Positions 25,950 through 35,622 of a stretch of 64,000 nucleotides of DNA are shown piece after piece (within the stretch, counting starts at the first letter, position 1; the number at the start of each line of letters is the position of its first letter). This DNA comes from Hydrogenibacillus sp. GTDB lineage: Bacteria > Bacillota > Bacilli > Thermicanales > DSM-22653. The stretch lies in assembly GCA_014896255.1 (NCBI GenBank), contig JADBKT010000005.1, positions 1 through 64,000 on the forward strand. The letters are read 5' to 3'. The notes under the pieces were generated by a model. That model was not told where the DNA came from. It made no database searches and was given only the letters and a program-made list of their open reading frames with translations. A program made the position numbers and the translations under genes.

Positions 25950-26930
25950 ATGCCGAAACGTGTCGCATCCTTCATCTTCCTGGCGTATGCCCTGTTCTTC
26001 GGCCTGGATGGACTTGGGCCGATCGGAAGGGCTTGGGCACAGTCCAAAGAAGCGCTCTTTGAGGAGCGTCTCGCCCTCTACCGGGCCGTTTCCGCCTTGA
26101 CCGACGTGCCCTGGCCGAGAATCGCCGCCGTCGACCAGTTTGCCCGTTCTTTACAAAAAAAACGCACCGGTGACGTCGTCGCCTTCCGTTTTCCTTCCCC
26201 TTTTTGGACCGGCTACACCCATCCCGATCCGGACGACGACGATCCCCGGCTCATCGCGCTGTTCGGCGGCCACGGCCTCGACGCCGACGGCGACGGGCAC
26301 GCCTCTCCAGACGACCCCCTCGACGTCCTCGTCGTGCTCGCCGAACAGATGAAAGCTTACGGAGACGAATGGCCGGAGGCGCTGGCCTTCCTTTATCCGA
26401 ACGATAAGGACCGCGCGATTCTTCGGGCGTTCGAAACGATCTACGCCGCCTACGGACGGATCGACCTGTTCGATCACGCCTTCGTCATCGACCGTCGCTA
26501 CCGCTACAGTTACACCAACACGTGGGGGCACCCGCGAGGTTTTGGGGGGCGACGTTATCACGAAGGCGTCGACATTTTCGCCGCCTACGGCACGCCGGTG
26601 CAGAGCGCGAGTTACGGCGTCGTCGAAGTCGTCGGCTGGAACGTCTACGGCGGCTGGCGGGTCGGCATCCGGGACCTGAACAATATTTACTACTACTACG
26701 CGCATCTCTCCGGCTTCGCCAAAGGCCTCGCGCCCGGAAAAGTCGTCTCCCCCGGCGAAGTCATCGGATACGTCGGCTCCTCGGGATACGGGCCGCCGGG
26801 CACGCAGGGCAAGTTCCCGCCGCACCTGCACTTCGGCATGTACAAATACGACGGCCGCTCCGAGTGGGCGTTCGACCCGACGCCGCACCTTCGGCGCTTC
26901 GAACGGATAAAATCGGCGGCGGAGATGTGA
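25950..26930 (+). CDS. M23 family peptidase, LytM type (YunA-like)
   Basis: 326 aa exported endopeptidase-fold protein. Signal peptide at about 1-30; a long helical linker region; then an M23 domain from about 190 with HEGVDIF (first zinc ligands), YAHLSGF and HLHFGMY (HxH). All zinc ligands are present so it may cut peptidoglycan cross-links; related forespore proteins in Bacillales act during sporulation. ATG 25950 has GGAGGAG upstream. Divergent from lipA, convergent with yunB. Confidence 0.88.
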   Translation: MPKRVASFIFLAYALFFGLDGLGPIGRAWAQSKEALFEERLALYRAVSALTDVPWPRIAAVDQFARSLQKKRTGDVVAFRFPSPFWTGYTHPDPDDDDPRLIALFGGHGLDADGDGHASPDDPLDVLVVLAEQMKAYGDEWPEALAFLYPNDKDRAILRAFETIYAAYGRIDLFDHAFVIDRRYRYSYTNTWGHPRGFGGRRYHEGVDIFAAYGTPVQSASYGVVEVVGWNVYGGWRVGIRDLNNIYYYYAHLSGFAKGLAPGKVVSPGEVIGYVGSSGYGPPGTQGKFPPHLHFGMYKYDGRSEWAFDPTPHLRRFERIKSAAEM

Positions 26931-26955
26931 GCGGCGAGCGCGGCGATGACCGACG

Positions 26956-27699
26956 TTACGACGATGGGGGCCCAGACGGAGTCTTTGACGGCGGCGACGG
27001 ATTCGGTCCGGATCCTTCCGCCGGAGGCACGAACGGCAGCGGCATCAGGGTCCCGCCTTTAAAGTAATACTGGGGTACTTTTCCGACGATCAGTTCCTGG
27101 GCGATGGCGATACGCTGCGCGACGACGGCTTCGTTCGATGAAAAGGGAATGATCACCTTCACCCGCACTTTGACGTTCAAGTACAACGTGAGCAGCACGT
27201 TGTTGATGCCCGTCTCCTCTACAGCCGGCTCCAGCTCCACCTCCGTCGCGCCGATGGGAATGAGCGTCACCGGGATGCGCGGTCCGACGTTCGCCAATAT
27301 TTCACTGTTCAACGCGACGCCGAGCGGAATTTCAAATTTCTGACGGGACAACTCATCGAGCTTCTGGAGCATGCTTTCCTGTGCCAACGCTTGAACGCGC
27401 GAGGCGGCCCCGGCGTCGAGACTGATGGCGACGACGTTGTGGTCAGGATCGTACTCCTTGATCAAAAGCTGCCGAATGTTCGGCAGTTCGTCGATGCGTT
27501 TTTTGATCGCTTCAATGATCGCCCCTTCGGCGATCTGCACCACGCGCATGTCGGCATAATCGCGGACGACCGGCGCCAAACGGCGTTCGACATAATAGTA
27601 CCCTTGAACGGACAGGACCAGGAAGGCCGTCAAGAAAATAAAAAAAAGCGGACGACGCCGGAGGCGCCGCCGATAGAGCGGCATCTGTCGCTTGGCCAT
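26956..27699 (-). CDS. yunB: Sporulation protein YunB
   Basis: 247 aa. Very basic N terminus (RRRLRRRP), one membrane helix at about 18-37, then an exported domain with conserved YVERRLAPVVRDYADMR and the helix-rich AIIEAIKKRIDE. YunB is made in the mother cell under sigma-E in B. subtilis and contributes to spore formation. ATG 27699 has AGGGGGGAG directly upstream. The last 20 residues are Pro/Ser-rich. A CATACAGT at 27725-27718 resembles a sigma-E -10 but without a partner. Confidence 0.88.
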   Translation of the reverse strand: MAKRQMPLYRRRLRRRPLFFIFLTAFLVLSVQGYYYVERRLAPVVRDYADMRVVQIAEGAIIEAIKKRIDELPNIRQLLIKEYDPDHNVVAISLDAGAASRVQALAQESMLQKLDELSRQKFEIPLGVALNSEILANVGPRIPVTLIPIGATEVELEPAVEETGINNVLLTLYLNVKVRVKVIIPFSSNEAVVAQRIAIAQELIVGKVPQYYFKGGTLMPLPFVPPAEGSGPNPSPPSKTPSGPPSS

Positions 27700-27766
27700 C
27701 GCGCTCCCCCCCTACCCACTGTATGCGGCCGGGCGGGGACTCAGAAGCATACCACAAAGCGCAAGC

Positions 27767-28024
27767 TCAATGGATGTTCGGATCGACGGCGTACGGTTCG
27801 CGGAGCGGGCGCAGACCTTCTTGCGAAAGCTTCTGCTTGAGCATCTCGACGACGTACAGCGATACCATTTGAAACAGCTCTTCGTCGCTCATCCCTTCGA
27901 TGAAACGCATCAGATCATGGCGATCATGATCCGAAAACAATTGCAGTACGACTTCCAACGGGCCGTCGGGATGCTCGGCGAGCTGTTCACGGTATAGCTT
28001 GAACACATCGTCGACGAATTTCAT
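27767..28024 (-). CDS. Small cytosolic protein (DUF6154-like)
   Basis: 85 aa acidic helical protein: DDVFKLYREQLAEH, then LLQLFSDHDR-type and MSDEELFQMVSLYVVEMLKQKL segments. I associate this with the small Bacillus family DUF6154, from memory, without known function. ATG 28024 has GGAGGGG upstream and overlaps the yunD stop (ATGA), so translation is probably coupled. The longer open frame runs inside yunD and is rejected. Confidence 0.7.
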   Translation of the reverse strand: MKFVDDVFKLYREQLAEHPDGPLEVVLQLFSDHDRHDLMRFIEGMSDEELFQMVSLYVVEMLKQKLSQEGLRPLREPYAVDPNIH

Positions 28025-29505
28025 CCGTCCAACCCCTCTCCGCAAGCGTCTTCCCATCGTTCGACGAATCGCGGTCGAAACGCCTCCGCATGATCGGCGC
28101 TCCGGCCGAGTTCCTCCGTCAAATAATGTCGTAAGAAACGAGGCATACAATAGACGGCCTCCTCGATCCGGCGGCCTAACGCCTCATCCATGCGCATGAA
28201 GACGAACATATCGGCGGTGGCGACGCGGAGCACGGCATCGTCGTCGAGCGGACACCCGTCTTTCTCCAATCGCACGACGAACGATTGACCCCCTTTGTGC
28301 ACCACGACGACCTCGATACCGTCGACCGCCGGATGGCCCAGGACCGAGCCGCGAAAGCCGTATCCGCGAACCGACATCATCATGTGCGACGGCCGAAGCG
28401 CCTCGTTTAGAATGTGTTTTAATTCTAATGCGCTTAGAGTCAGAACGCAAGGGGAGATGGGATGCGGACAGGCGGTCAGCACCTCTCCATAGCTGATGAC
28501 GCCGGCTCTTAAGTCATGCAATAGCAGACCGCTGGTGAGAAGCGCCGCGTCCGCCTCCGTGGCCCGGCGAACGGCGCGAGCGAGGACGTTGGCGAAAGGC
28601 GATTCGCGGTCGTAGGCGACGGGCAGCGGTCGGCTCAGGCGGGCCACCGGGCGCGACAGCGCCGAACGGCCGGCCGCCTCCGCCGCGGCGAGCGCTTGGC
28701 GCACGGCCGAAGCATCCGCCTCCTTGCCGACGGCGATCGTTCGGGTTCGAATCAAAGGCCGGCCGCCCGTAAAGCGGTCGTCGGTCCAGATGAGTTCCGT
28801 TCGCCCCACCTCCATCCCGCCTCTTCCGGACTGCGTGATGACGGTTCGACCGACGCGGACGCCTTCCGGAAAGCGATGATGCGTATGCGCGCCGAGGATG
28901 AGATCGATCTCCGGATAAACCTCGGCCAACCGGCGATCGACGAAGTAGCCGAGGTGCGAGAGCACGACGAGGGCGTCGACGTGCGGCCGCAGCTCAGGGA
29001 TGAGTGCGTCCAGCACTTCTTGGGGACTCGCGACGTTCCAACCGAGCAAAGTATAGTACATAAACGGCGTCGTCAGGCCGATAAAACCGATCGTTCTTCC
29101 GGCGGCGGCACGGACGGCATACGGTCGGGCCCACTCGGGCCTAAGGCGCATGCCGCCGCTTTCGGCCTCACCGCGGCCGTCCGGGGCGTAGAACAGATTC
29201 GCCACCAGAACGTCGAACGGCGCGCCCTGATACAGCGCCGCAAGCGCCTTGGGCGACAAAGAAAGCCCTTCATTATTGCCGATCGTCACGAAATCATAAC
29301 CGGACGCCTCGAGCACCCGGGCGTTCGCCTCTCCGGCCGTGGACTCGGTCAGCGGATGCGCACGATCGACGTGATCGCCGAGGTCGATGAGCCAGACCGC
29401 CTCTCCGCGTCGCTCGCGGCGGAGTCGCTCGGCATAGGCGGCGATCTTCGGCATCATCTCAAAGCGGCTGTGAACGTCGTTGGAATGAATGAGCGTAATG
29501 CGCAA
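28021..29505 (-). CDS. yunD: 5'-nucleotidase / metallophosphoesterase (YunD-like)
   Basis: 494 aa with an N-terminal calcineurin-like phosphoesterase domain (IHSNDVHSRFE; DLGDHVDR; GNNEGLSL; VLSHLGYFVDR; GAHTHHRF, all metal ligands present) and a C-terminal 5-nucleotidase domain from about 310. No signal peptide, so it is likely cytosolic like YunD. TTG 29505 has GGGAGGG upstream and is the only start that keeps the first motif. It likely hydrolyses nucleotides or related phosphates. Confidence 0.88.
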   Translation of the reverse strand: MRITLIHSNDVHSRFEMMPKIAAYAERLRRERRGEAVWLIDLGDHVDRAHPLTESTAGEANARVLEASGYDFVTIGNNEGLSLSPKALAALYQGAPFDVLVANLFYAPDGRGEAESGGMRLRPEWARPYAVRAAAGRTIGFIGLTTPFMYYTLLGWNVASPQEVLDALIPELRPHVDALVVLSHLGYFVDRRLAEVYPEIDLILGAHTHHRFPEGVRVGRTVITQSGRGGMEVGRTELIWTDDRFTGGRPLIRTRTIAVGKEADASAVRQALAAAEAAGRSALSRPVARLSRPLPVAYDRESPFANVLARAVRRATEADAALLTSGLLLHDLRAGVISYGEVLTACPHPISPCVLTLSALELKHILNEALRPSHMMMSVRGYGFRGSVLGHPAVDGIEVVVVHKGGQSFVVRLEKDGCPLDDDAVLRVATADMFVFMRMDEALGRRIEEAVYCMPRFLRHYLTEELGRSADHAEAFRPRFVERWEDACGEGLDG

Positions 29506-29583
29506 CGCGCGTTCCCTCCCGACATCCCAAGCATACGCCTTCCCGCCGACGACTTCAACCGCCGGTCCCGGATAAAATCAAAA

Positions 29584-29607
29584 GCCGCCGGCCCCGTCGG
29601 ACCGGCG
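29584..29607 (-). terminator. Terminator of the suf operon
   Basis: Minus strand ten-pair hairpin CCGCCGGTCC-GACG-GGGCCGGCGG (one G-U pair) followed by CTTTTGATTTT, 40 bases after the sufB stop. Confidence 0.85.
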
Positions 29608-29646
29608 GTTCATTTTGGCGAAGATCGGCGGCCACAAACGCCCCGA

Positions 29647-31044
29647 TCAGCCGATCGAACCTTCCATCTCGAATTGGATCAAGCGGTTCAGTTCAACGGC
29701 GTATTCCATCGGCAGTTCTTTGGCGAACGGCTCGATGAAACCCATGACAATCATCTGCGTGGCCTCTTGTTCCGAAAGCCCGCGGCTCATGAGATAGAAA
29801 AGTTGCTCTTCGCTCACCTTGGACACCGTCGCCTCGTGCTCCAAGACGACGTCGTCCGTTTTGATCTCGTTGTACGGAATGGTGTCCGAGATCGAGCGGT
29901 CGTCGAGGATGAGCGTGTCGCATTTGACGTTCGCCTTGGAACCTTTGGCGTTCTTGCCGAACATCGTGAGGCCCCGGTAGTTGACCGCCCCGCCGTCTTT
30001 GGAAATCGACTTGGAGACGATCGTCGCCGTGCAGTTCGGGGCGAGCATGTGCGCCTTGGCGCCGGCGTCCAGCACCTGTCCCTTTCCGGCCACGGCGATG
30101 GAGAGGATGTCGGCTTTGCCGCCTTCCCCTTTCATGATCACCGACGGATACTTCATCGTCACCTTGCTGCCCAGGTTGCCGTCGACCCATTCCATCGTCG
30201 CATACGCTTCCGTCGTCGCGCGCTTCGTGACGAGGTTGTAGACATTGTTCGACCAGTTTTGGATCGTCGTGTACCGGGCCCGGGCGCCGCGCTTGACGAT
30301 CACTTCGACGACGGCGGCGTGCAGGGAGTCCGTCGTGTACACCGGCGCCGTGCACCCTTCGACGTAGTGGACGAACGCCCCTTCATCGACGATGATCAGC
30401 GTCCGCTCAAACTGCCCCATATTCTCCGAGTTAATGCGGAAATACGCCTGCAGCGGCACCTCGACCTTGACGCCCTTCGGCACATAGATGAAGCTCCCGC
30501 CGGACCAGACGGCGCTGTTTAAGGCGGCGAACTTGTTGTCGCTCGGCGGCACGACGGTGGCGAAGTATTCGCGGAACAGCTCCGGATATTCCTTCAGCGC
30601 CGTGTCGGTGTCCAAAAAGATGACGCCTTTCTCTTCCAATTCCTTCTTCACGCTGCTGTAGACGACTTCCGATTCGTATTGCGCCGACACGCCGGCCAAA
30701 AACTTCTGCTCCGCCTCGGGGATGCCGAGCCGTTCAAACGTCTTTTTGATCTCCTCCGGCACTTCGTCCCACGACCGCCCACGGCGCTCGGACGGTTTGA
30801 CGTAGTAGGTGATGTTGTTGAAATCGATGGCGCTGAGATCCGGTCCCCATGTCGGCATCGGCTTGGCGTTGAAAATGTCGAGCGCCTTCAAACGAAATTC
30901 GGTCATCCAATCGGGCTCGCCTTTCATCTTCGAGATCTCGATCACCAGATCCCGGTTCAAGCCCTTGGGCGCCCGGTATACGGAAACGTCGCGATCCCGG
31001 AATCCATAGCGGTATTCCGAACTCACCGGCACTTCGTGGACCAT
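29647..31044 (-). CDS. sufB: Fe-S cluster scaffold subunit SufB
   Basis: 465 aa beta-helix protein of the SufBC2D complex on which new clusters are built. Family blocks [29 protein letters not shown] and the C-terminal [18 protein letters not shown] are clear. The conserved cysteine in the VEGCTAP block and further ones near CDTLIL are present. ATG 31044 has AAGGAGGG upstream; the open frame to 31146 runs into sufU and is rejected. Last gene of sufCDSUB. Confidence 0.96.
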   Translation of the reverse strand: MVHEVPVSSEYRYGFRDRDVSVYRAPKGLNRDLVIEISKMKGEPDWMTEFRLKALDIFNAKPMPTWGPDLSAIDFNNITYYVKPSERRGRSWDEVPEEIKKTFERLGIPEAEQKFLAGVSAQYESEVVYSSVKKELEEKGVIFLDTDTALKEYPELFREYFATVVPPSDNKFAALNSAVWSGGSFIYVPKGVKVEVPLQAYFRINSENMGQFERTLIIVDEGAFVHYVEGCTAPVYTTDSLHAAVVEVIVKRGARARYTTIQNWSNNVYNLVTKRATTEAYATMEWVDGNLGSKVTMKYPSVIMKGEGGKADILSIAVAGKGQVLDAGAKAHMLAPNCTATIVSKSISKDGGAVNYRGLTMFGKNAKGSKANVKCDTLILDDRSISDTIPYNEIKTDDVVLEHEATVSKVSEEQLFYLMSRGLSEQEATQMIVMGFIEPFAKELPMEYAVELNRLIQFEMEGSIG

Positions 31045-31075
31045 CCCGTTCCCTCCTTCGGTCGATTTTCCGTCA

Positions 31076-31528
31076 TCAGCGGCTCGGGCGAACGCCTGAA
31101 CCCCGGGCAAGCGCCTGCTCAAGCGCTTTCCAGGCGAGGGTCGCACATTTGACGCGTACGGGAAACTGGCTCACGCCTCGGAGCGCCACCGCGTCGCCGA
31201 GCTTCTCCTCCCACGCTTCACCGATCGCTTCACCCTGCACGAGGCGCAAAAACACGGCGACGAGCCCCGCCGCTTCCTCCGTCGTCAGCCCTTCGACTTG
31301 TGACGACATCATCGAAGCGGAACTCATGCTGATCGAGCATCCTTCGCCTTTGAAACGGACCTCCGCCAGGCGGTCGCCTTCCTGCCGAACGTAAAGCGTC
31401 ACGTGGTCACCGCAAGACGGGTTTTTCAGATCGACGACGGTCACACCGTCGCCCTCCAGCGTTCCCCGGCGGCGCGGATGCCGGTAGTGATCCAAGATGA
31501 CTTCACGATACAGATTCTCCAAAGACAT
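31076..31528 (-). CDS. sufU: Sulfur-transfer protein SufU
   Basis: 150 aa IscU-like protein; in Gram-positive bacteria it is a zinc-bound sulfur acceptor for SufS. Ligands Cys39, Asp41, Cys64 and Cys128 are all present. The insert that distinguishes SufU from IscU lies between the second and third cysteine. Its start overlaps the sufS end by 26 bases. No terminator before sufB. Confidence 0.95.
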   Translation of the reverse strand: MSLENLYREVILDHYRHPRRRGTLEGDGVTVVDLKNPSCGDHVTLYVRQEGDRLAEVRFKGEGCSISMSSASMMSSQVEGLTTEEAAGLVAVFLRLVQGEAIGEAWEEKLGDAVALRGVSQFPVRVKCATLAWKALEQALARGSGVRPSR

Positions 31529-32756
31529 CGCCGAAAAACTCCTTTACCCGACGGACGCCTTCGACGAGGCGCGCAACGTCTTCTTCATCGTTATAGAGGT
31601 AAAAGCTGGCCCGCACGGCGGCCGGAATGCACAGCTGGGTCATGAGCGGTTGGGCGCAGTGATGGCCGGCGCGGACGGCAATCCCTTCGGCGTCGAGCAC
31701 GGTGGAGACATCGTGGGCGTGGATGCGGCCGATGTTGAACGTGACGACCGCATGACGCCCTTCCCGCGGCCCGTAGACCGTAACCCCCGGTTCTTCCGAC
31801 AGCGCCTCAACGGCCAAGGCCGTGAGCCGCATGACATGCGCTTCGACGCGTTCCATGCCGAGCGCGCCCAAGTAATCGAGGGCCGCGTGCCACCCCACCG
31901 CCTCGGCGATCGGCGGCGTGCCGGCCTCGAACTTCCACGGCGGTGCGGCCCACGTCGCCTCCATCAGCGTCACGCGCTCGATCATCTCTCCGCCGACCTC
32001 ATACGGCTCCATGGCGAGGAGATGCTCGTGCTTGGCGTAGAGAACACCGATCCCGGTCGGACCGAGCATTTTATGCGCCGAAAAAGCGAGGAAATCGACG
32101 TCCAGCGCCTGAACGTCCAGCGGCATGTGCGGAGCGCTCTGCGCGGCGTCGACGACGATCGCCGCGCCGACGTCGTGCGCCCGTCGGGCGGCATGGGCGA
32201 TCGGTGCGACGCCGCCGGTGACGTTGGAGACGTGGGCCAAGGCGACGATTTTCGTCCGCGGCGAGATCGCCCGATCGATCGCTTCTTCGGTGATCCGAAG
32301 ATCATCCGTCGGTTCGATGTACACGAGGCGCGCTCCCGTCTCCCGGGCCGCCCGTTGCCACGGCAGGAGATTGGCGTGATGTTCCAGCGGCGTGAGGACG
32401 ATCTCATCGCCGGGCCGAAGGCGCATCCGGGCGTACGCCTGGGCGACGAGGTTCAGACTGCCCGTCGTGCTGCGGGTGAAGACGATCTCCGAAGCGGAGC
32501 GGGCGCCGATGAACCGCCGAAGCGCTTCCCTCGCCCTTTCATACGCTTCCGTCGCCCGTCCGGCGAGGGTATGCACGGCGCGGTGCACATTGGCGTTGTC
32601 CCGCTCGTAAAAGCGGGCCATGGCCTCGATCACCGAACGGGGCTTTTGCGACGTCGCCGCGCTGTCCAGATAGACGAGCGGTCGATCGCCGATCATCTGA
32701 TCCAAGATCGGGAAATCGCTGCGGATGTCGCGGGGAGTCCATGGACGTGTGCTCAT
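31503..32756 (-). CDS. sufS: Cysteine desulfurase SufS
   Basis: 417 aa PLP enzyme that removes sulfur from cysteine and passes it to SufU. PLP lysine Lys229 in SAHKMLGPTG and catalytic Cys367 in RAGHHCAQP identify the group II desulfurase. The ATG overlaps the sufD stop (ATGA). Confidence 0.96.
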   Translation of the reverse strand: MSTRPWTPRDIRSDFPILDQMIGDRPLVYLDSAATSQKPRSVIEAMARFYERDNANVHRAVHTLAGRATEAYERAREALRRFIGARSASEIVFTRSTTGSLNLVAQAYARMRLRPGDEIVLTPLEHHANLLPWQRAARETGARLVYIEPTDDLRITEEAIDRAISPRTKIVALAHVSNVTGGVAPIAHAARRAHDVGAAIVVDAAQSAPHMPLDVQALDVDFLAFSAHKMLGPTGIGVLYAKHEHLLAMEPYEVGGEMIERVTLMEATWAAPPWKFEAGTPPIAEAVGWHAALDYLGALGMERVEAHVMRLTALAVEALSEEPGVTVYGPREGRHAVVTFNIGRIHAHDVSTVLDAEGIAVRAGHHCAQPLMTQLCIPAAVRASFYLYNDEEDVARLVEGVRRVKEFFGDVFGESVS

Positions 32757-34072
32757 CGCGTCAGCTTCACCTCGATCGCCTCGACGAGGCGCGCTTTCAC
32801 CCCGGGGAGCGGAATGCGGGCGATGACCGGATCGAGAAAAGCGAAGAGGAGGAGCTTCTCCGCCGCTTCGCGCGTAAGACCGCGCGACATCAGGTAGTAC
32901 AGTTGCAGTTCATCGATCCGCCCGACGCTCGCCGCATGACCGGCCTTCACATCGTTTTCCTCGATGAGCAAAATCGGATTGGCGTCCCCGCGCGCCTCCG
33001 GGCTTAAGACGAGCAGCCGTTCGGTCTGCTCGCCGCTCGCTTTCGTCGCCTTCTTTTCGATTTTCGTGACGCCGTTGTAGATCTGCTGCGCCTGATCGAG
33101 CAGGATGCCCTTGGCGAGCATCATGCTTTCCGAATGGCGCCCGTAATGCCGTACGCGCAGGTCGAAGTAGTTGCGCTGCGCGCCGGTGCCGACGCCGATC
33201 ATGTTCACTTCGGCGCGCGCGCCTTCGCCTCTGAGTTCGCTCTGCGTCGCCATCATCCCGTTGGCGTGGCCGACTTCGCCGATCGCCCAGACGATCGCCC
33301 CGTCGCGACCGACGCGCGCCACGCGCCGGCTGTGATCGACCACCTCCGGGCCGAAGCGGTTCACGGACGCGAAAAGCACGTGCGCGCCGTCCTCGACAAA
33401 GAGCTCGCTCACGCCGTTGTGGATGATCGGCGCCGCGTCCGACGCCGCCCGGACCAGCGACAGGCGCGTCTCGATGAGTTCCAGCCGGCTTTCCGGCTCG
33501 GCGACGACGACCGTCCGCGTCGCAAGCCCCCCCTCCCCGGCGACGAAGACGAGGTTCACCGGCCGTTCGAGGCGCAGGCCCCTCGGCACATAGACGAACA
33601 CGCCGTCCCGGAACGCCGCCGCCGAGAGCGCCGCCAGGCGGTCGTCTTCCGGCCCGACGAGCCGAAACAGCCGCTCGCGTAAAAGCTCCGCATGCTCGCT
33701 GAGCGCCGTGGCCAAATCGGTGACGATCACGCCTTCGGCCTCCACCGACTCGGTATGCGCCCGGTAGACGCCGGTGCCGCGATGAACGACGATCGTCGGC
33801 GAAGCATCGTCGAGGAGATGCCGCACATCGGCCGGAAGGTCCGCCGCCGCGCGCACGTCCTCGCTCTGCGTCGGAAGTTCCAGGCGATGCCACGGCCACG
33901 CGGCGATGTTCATCTTCTCGACCAGCGGATAGGGCAAATGTTGGAGGCCGGAAGCCGCTCTGCGACGAGCCTCCGCCATCCACGGCGGTTCACCCTCCGG
34001 CAGATGCGCGAGCAGCCGCTCCGCCAGCGCCTGGTACGCCCTCTCCTGCACATCCATGCTCATCGCCGTCAT
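32753..34072 (-). CDS. sufD: Fe-S assembly subunit SufD
   Basis: 439 aa beta-helix partner of SufB and SufC. The C-terminal half contains the shared SufBD blocks GAHVLFASVNRF, SELRGEGARAEVNMIGVGTG and ASVGRIDELQLYYLMSRGL, with the functional histidine in KAGHAASVGR. ATG 34072 has AGGAGG upstream, four bases after sufC. Confidence 0.95.
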   Translation of the reverse strand: MTAMSMDVQERAYQALAERLLAHLPEGEPPWMAEARRRAASGLQHLPYPLVEKMNIAAWPWHRLELPTQSEDVRAAADLPADVRHLLDDASPTIVVHRGTGVYRAHTESVEAEGVIVTDLATALSEHAELLRERLFRLVGPEDDRLAALSAAAFRDGVFVYVPRGLRLERPVNLVFVAGEGGLATRTVVVAEPESRLELIETRLSLVRAASDAAPIIHNGVSELFVEDGAHVLFASVNRFGPEVVDHSRRVARVGRDGAIVWAIGEVGHANGMMATQSELRGEGARAEVNMIGVGTGAQRNYFDLRVRHYGRHSESMMLAKGILLDQAQQIYNGVTKIEKKATKASGEQTERLLVLSPEARGDANPILLIEENDVKAGHAASVGRIDELQLYYLMSRGLTREAAEKLLLFAFLDPVIARIPLPGVKARLVEAIEVKLTR

Positions 34073-34075
34073 CGC

Positions 34076-34873
34076 TCACGCCTCCTGCCCGACCGCCTCG
34101 TCGACGATGCCGAGCTCTTCTTTGATCCAATCATAGCCTTTCGCTTCCAGTTCTTCCGCCAACTCCGGACCGCCCGACTTGACGATCCGCCCCTGCATCA
34201 TCACGTGCACGTAATGCGGTCGGATGTAGTTGAGCAGCCGCTGATAGTGCGTGATGACGAGCACGCCGAGGCGTTCGGAGAGCATCTCGTTGACGCCCTG
34301 AGCGACGATCTTCAAGGCGTCGATGTCGAGTCCCGAGTCGACCTCGTCCAAGATGGCGATCTTCGGCTCGAGCAGCATCATCTGCAAGATCTCGTTGCGC
34401 TTCTTCTCCCCGCCGGAAAATCCTTCGTTCAAATAGCGGCCGGCCATATCGTGCGGCATCTCCAACGCTTTCAAAGCGCGATCGAGCTTACGCACGAACT
34501 CCATCAGCGGGATTTCGTTGCCTTCGCCGCGACGGGCATTGATCGCGCTGCGCAAAAAGTCGCTCGTCGACACCCCGCTGACTTCGCTCGGATACTGCAT
34601 GGCCAAAAAAAGCCCTTTGCGCGCCCGTTCATCGACGGACATCTCCAGCACGTCCTCGCCGTCGAGCGTCACCCGCCCGCCGGTCACCTCATAGCGCGGG
34701 TGTCCCATCAGCGCCTGCGCCAGCGTGCTTTTGCCGGTGCCGTTCGGGCCCATGACGGCGTGCACTTCACCGCCCCGGACGGTGAGATCAAGCCCGCGGA
34801 TGATCTCTTTCCCTTCGACCGCGACGCTAAGCCCTTCTATTTGAAGCACGGGTTGATGCACGGTTTGACTCAC
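34076..34873 (-). CDS. sufC: Fe-S assembly ATPase SufC
   Basis: 265 aa ABC-type ATPase that powers SufB-SufD rearrangement. Walker A GPNGTGKST at about 42-50, signature FSGGEKKRNEI, Walker B ILDEVDSGLD. GTG 34873 is chosen for GGAGG eight bases upstream; an ATG at 34888 and TTG at 34897 are alternatives with poor sites. First gene of the operon. Confidence 0.95.
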   Translation of the reverse strand: MSQTVHQPVLQIEGLSVAVEGKEIIRGLDLTVRGGEVHAVMGPNGTGKSTLAQALMGHPRYEVTGGRVTLDGEDVLEMSVDERARKGLFLAMQYPSEVSGVSTSDFLRSAINARRGEGNEIPLMEFVRKLDRALKALEMPHDMAGRYLNEGFSGGEKKRNEILQMMLLEPKIAILDEVDSGLDIDALKIVAQGVNEMLSERLGVLVITHYQRLLNYIRPHYVHVMMQGRIVKSGGPELAEELEAKGYDWIKEELGIVDEAVGQEA

Positions 34874-34912
34874 GGACTTCGCCTCCATCGTTGTCAAATT
34901 GGATCTGCTTCC

Positions 34913-34941
34913 ATTGTACCGCTTCCGATCCGCATTTTCAA
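34913..34941 (-). promoter_or_regulatory. suf operon proximal promoter
   Basis: TTGAAA at 34941-34936, a 17-base spacer and TACAAT at 34918-34913 on the minus strand. Five of six bases match at each element. The adjacent TGAGAATCAGTTGAA (34948-34934) overlaps the -35 and loosely resembles a Fur-type box, matching about ten of fourteen positions. Confidence 0.75.
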
Positions 34942-35017
34942 CTGATTCTCAATCGCAAATGCCGCCTTGACAAAAGCCGCTTTTAATTGAAAGTTATTCT
35001 TACTTTCGTTTGTGTCC

Positions 35018-35047
35018 ATTATACTGAAACCCCCCGGCCCGGAGCAA
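35018..35047 (-). promoter_or_regulatory. suf operon distal promoter candidate
   Basis: TTGCTC at 35047-35042, an 18-base spacer and perfect TATAAT at 35023-35018. It would give a longer leader crossing an unusually AT-rich stretch (34970-35020). Confidence 0.5.
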
Positions 35048-35066
35048 GGAGCGCCCGGCATATCGT

Positions 35067-35477
35067 TTAATTTTGGCGTTCCTCGATCTTGGACTTGAGG
35101 GCGGCAAGCCGCTTCAAGCGATCGCCGAGTTCCCGCTTCCAGAGGACGTCTCCCAGCGCCTTGGCCGCCGACAAGAGGTCGAGCGCCTGATCGATGGACG
35201 CTTGGATGAGCAAAAGCGGTTCGCCGTCGTCCCAAAGCGGCTGGTGGGCCCTAAGTTCGGCTTCGTCGATCGTGACAAAATCGTCGAAAACGATGTGCCG
35301 GGCATTGTCGCCCTGCGCATAATCCAGCAACAGTTCAAAAGCGTCGGACACCAGGGGGTGGACTTCAAACCGTCGGCAAACCGGACAATAGACGAGCGGC
35401 AGTCGTTCGAAAACGATGCCCTCGACCCTGAGCGCACCGATCGAACCGATCATCATCGCCCCGCAGCACCAGTTCAT
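35067..35477 (-). CDS. Unknown protein with paired cysteines (zinc-ribbon-like)
   Basis: 136 aa. N-terminal NWCCGAMM and CPVC about 29 residues later resemble the two knuckles of a zinc ribbon; the rest is acidic then helical with a basic C terminus. ATG 35477 has a GGGGGTGGGAGA site just upstream. It sits upstream of the suf operon on the same strand but is separated by the suf promoters, and is divergent from a small membrane protein gene. I do not recognise the family. A role in metal handling is only a guess from its cysteines. Confidence 0.65.
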   Translation of the reverse strand: MNWCCGAMMIGSIGALRVEGIVFERLPLVYCPVCRRFEVHPLVSDAFELLLDYAQGDNARHIVFDDFVTIDEAELRAHQPLWDDGEPLLLIQASIDQALDLLSAAKALGDVLWKRELGDRLKRLAALKSKIEERQN

Positions 35478-35551
35478 TCTCCCACCCCCTGTGTTTTCCC
35501 TTCGTCGCGGCGTTTCGTTTATTTTTTGCGCTATTCGCACCGATGCGGCGG

Positions 35552-35560
35552 TGTTATAAT
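35552..35560 (+). promoter_or_regulatory. Extended -10 promoter
   Basis: TGTTATAAT: a TGn extension directly before perfect TATAAT, 63 bases ahead of the small membrane protein start. No -35 is recognisable, as is normal for extended -10 promoters. Confidence 0.6.
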
Positions 35561-35622
35561 GTGAACAAAAGATGACATGTGTCACGGTCATGAATCGTTC
35601 AATCATCAAAGGAGGAGAAGCC

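Noticed and set aside
27718-27725. CATACAGT resembling a sigma-E -10 element upstream of yunB
   Set aside because: No matching -35 at 13-15 bases, and it lies so close to the ribosome-binding site that the leader would be very short.
28696-30522. 608-codon plus-strand open frame
   Set aside because: Antisense to yunD and sufB, crosses a terminator hairpin, and has no ribosome-binding site.
34894-35019. 42-codon frame in the suf leader
   Set aside because: No ribosome-binding site in front of its ATG and AT-rich codons unlike neighbouring genes; it coincides with the proximal suf promoter. Kept only as part of the suf leader observation.
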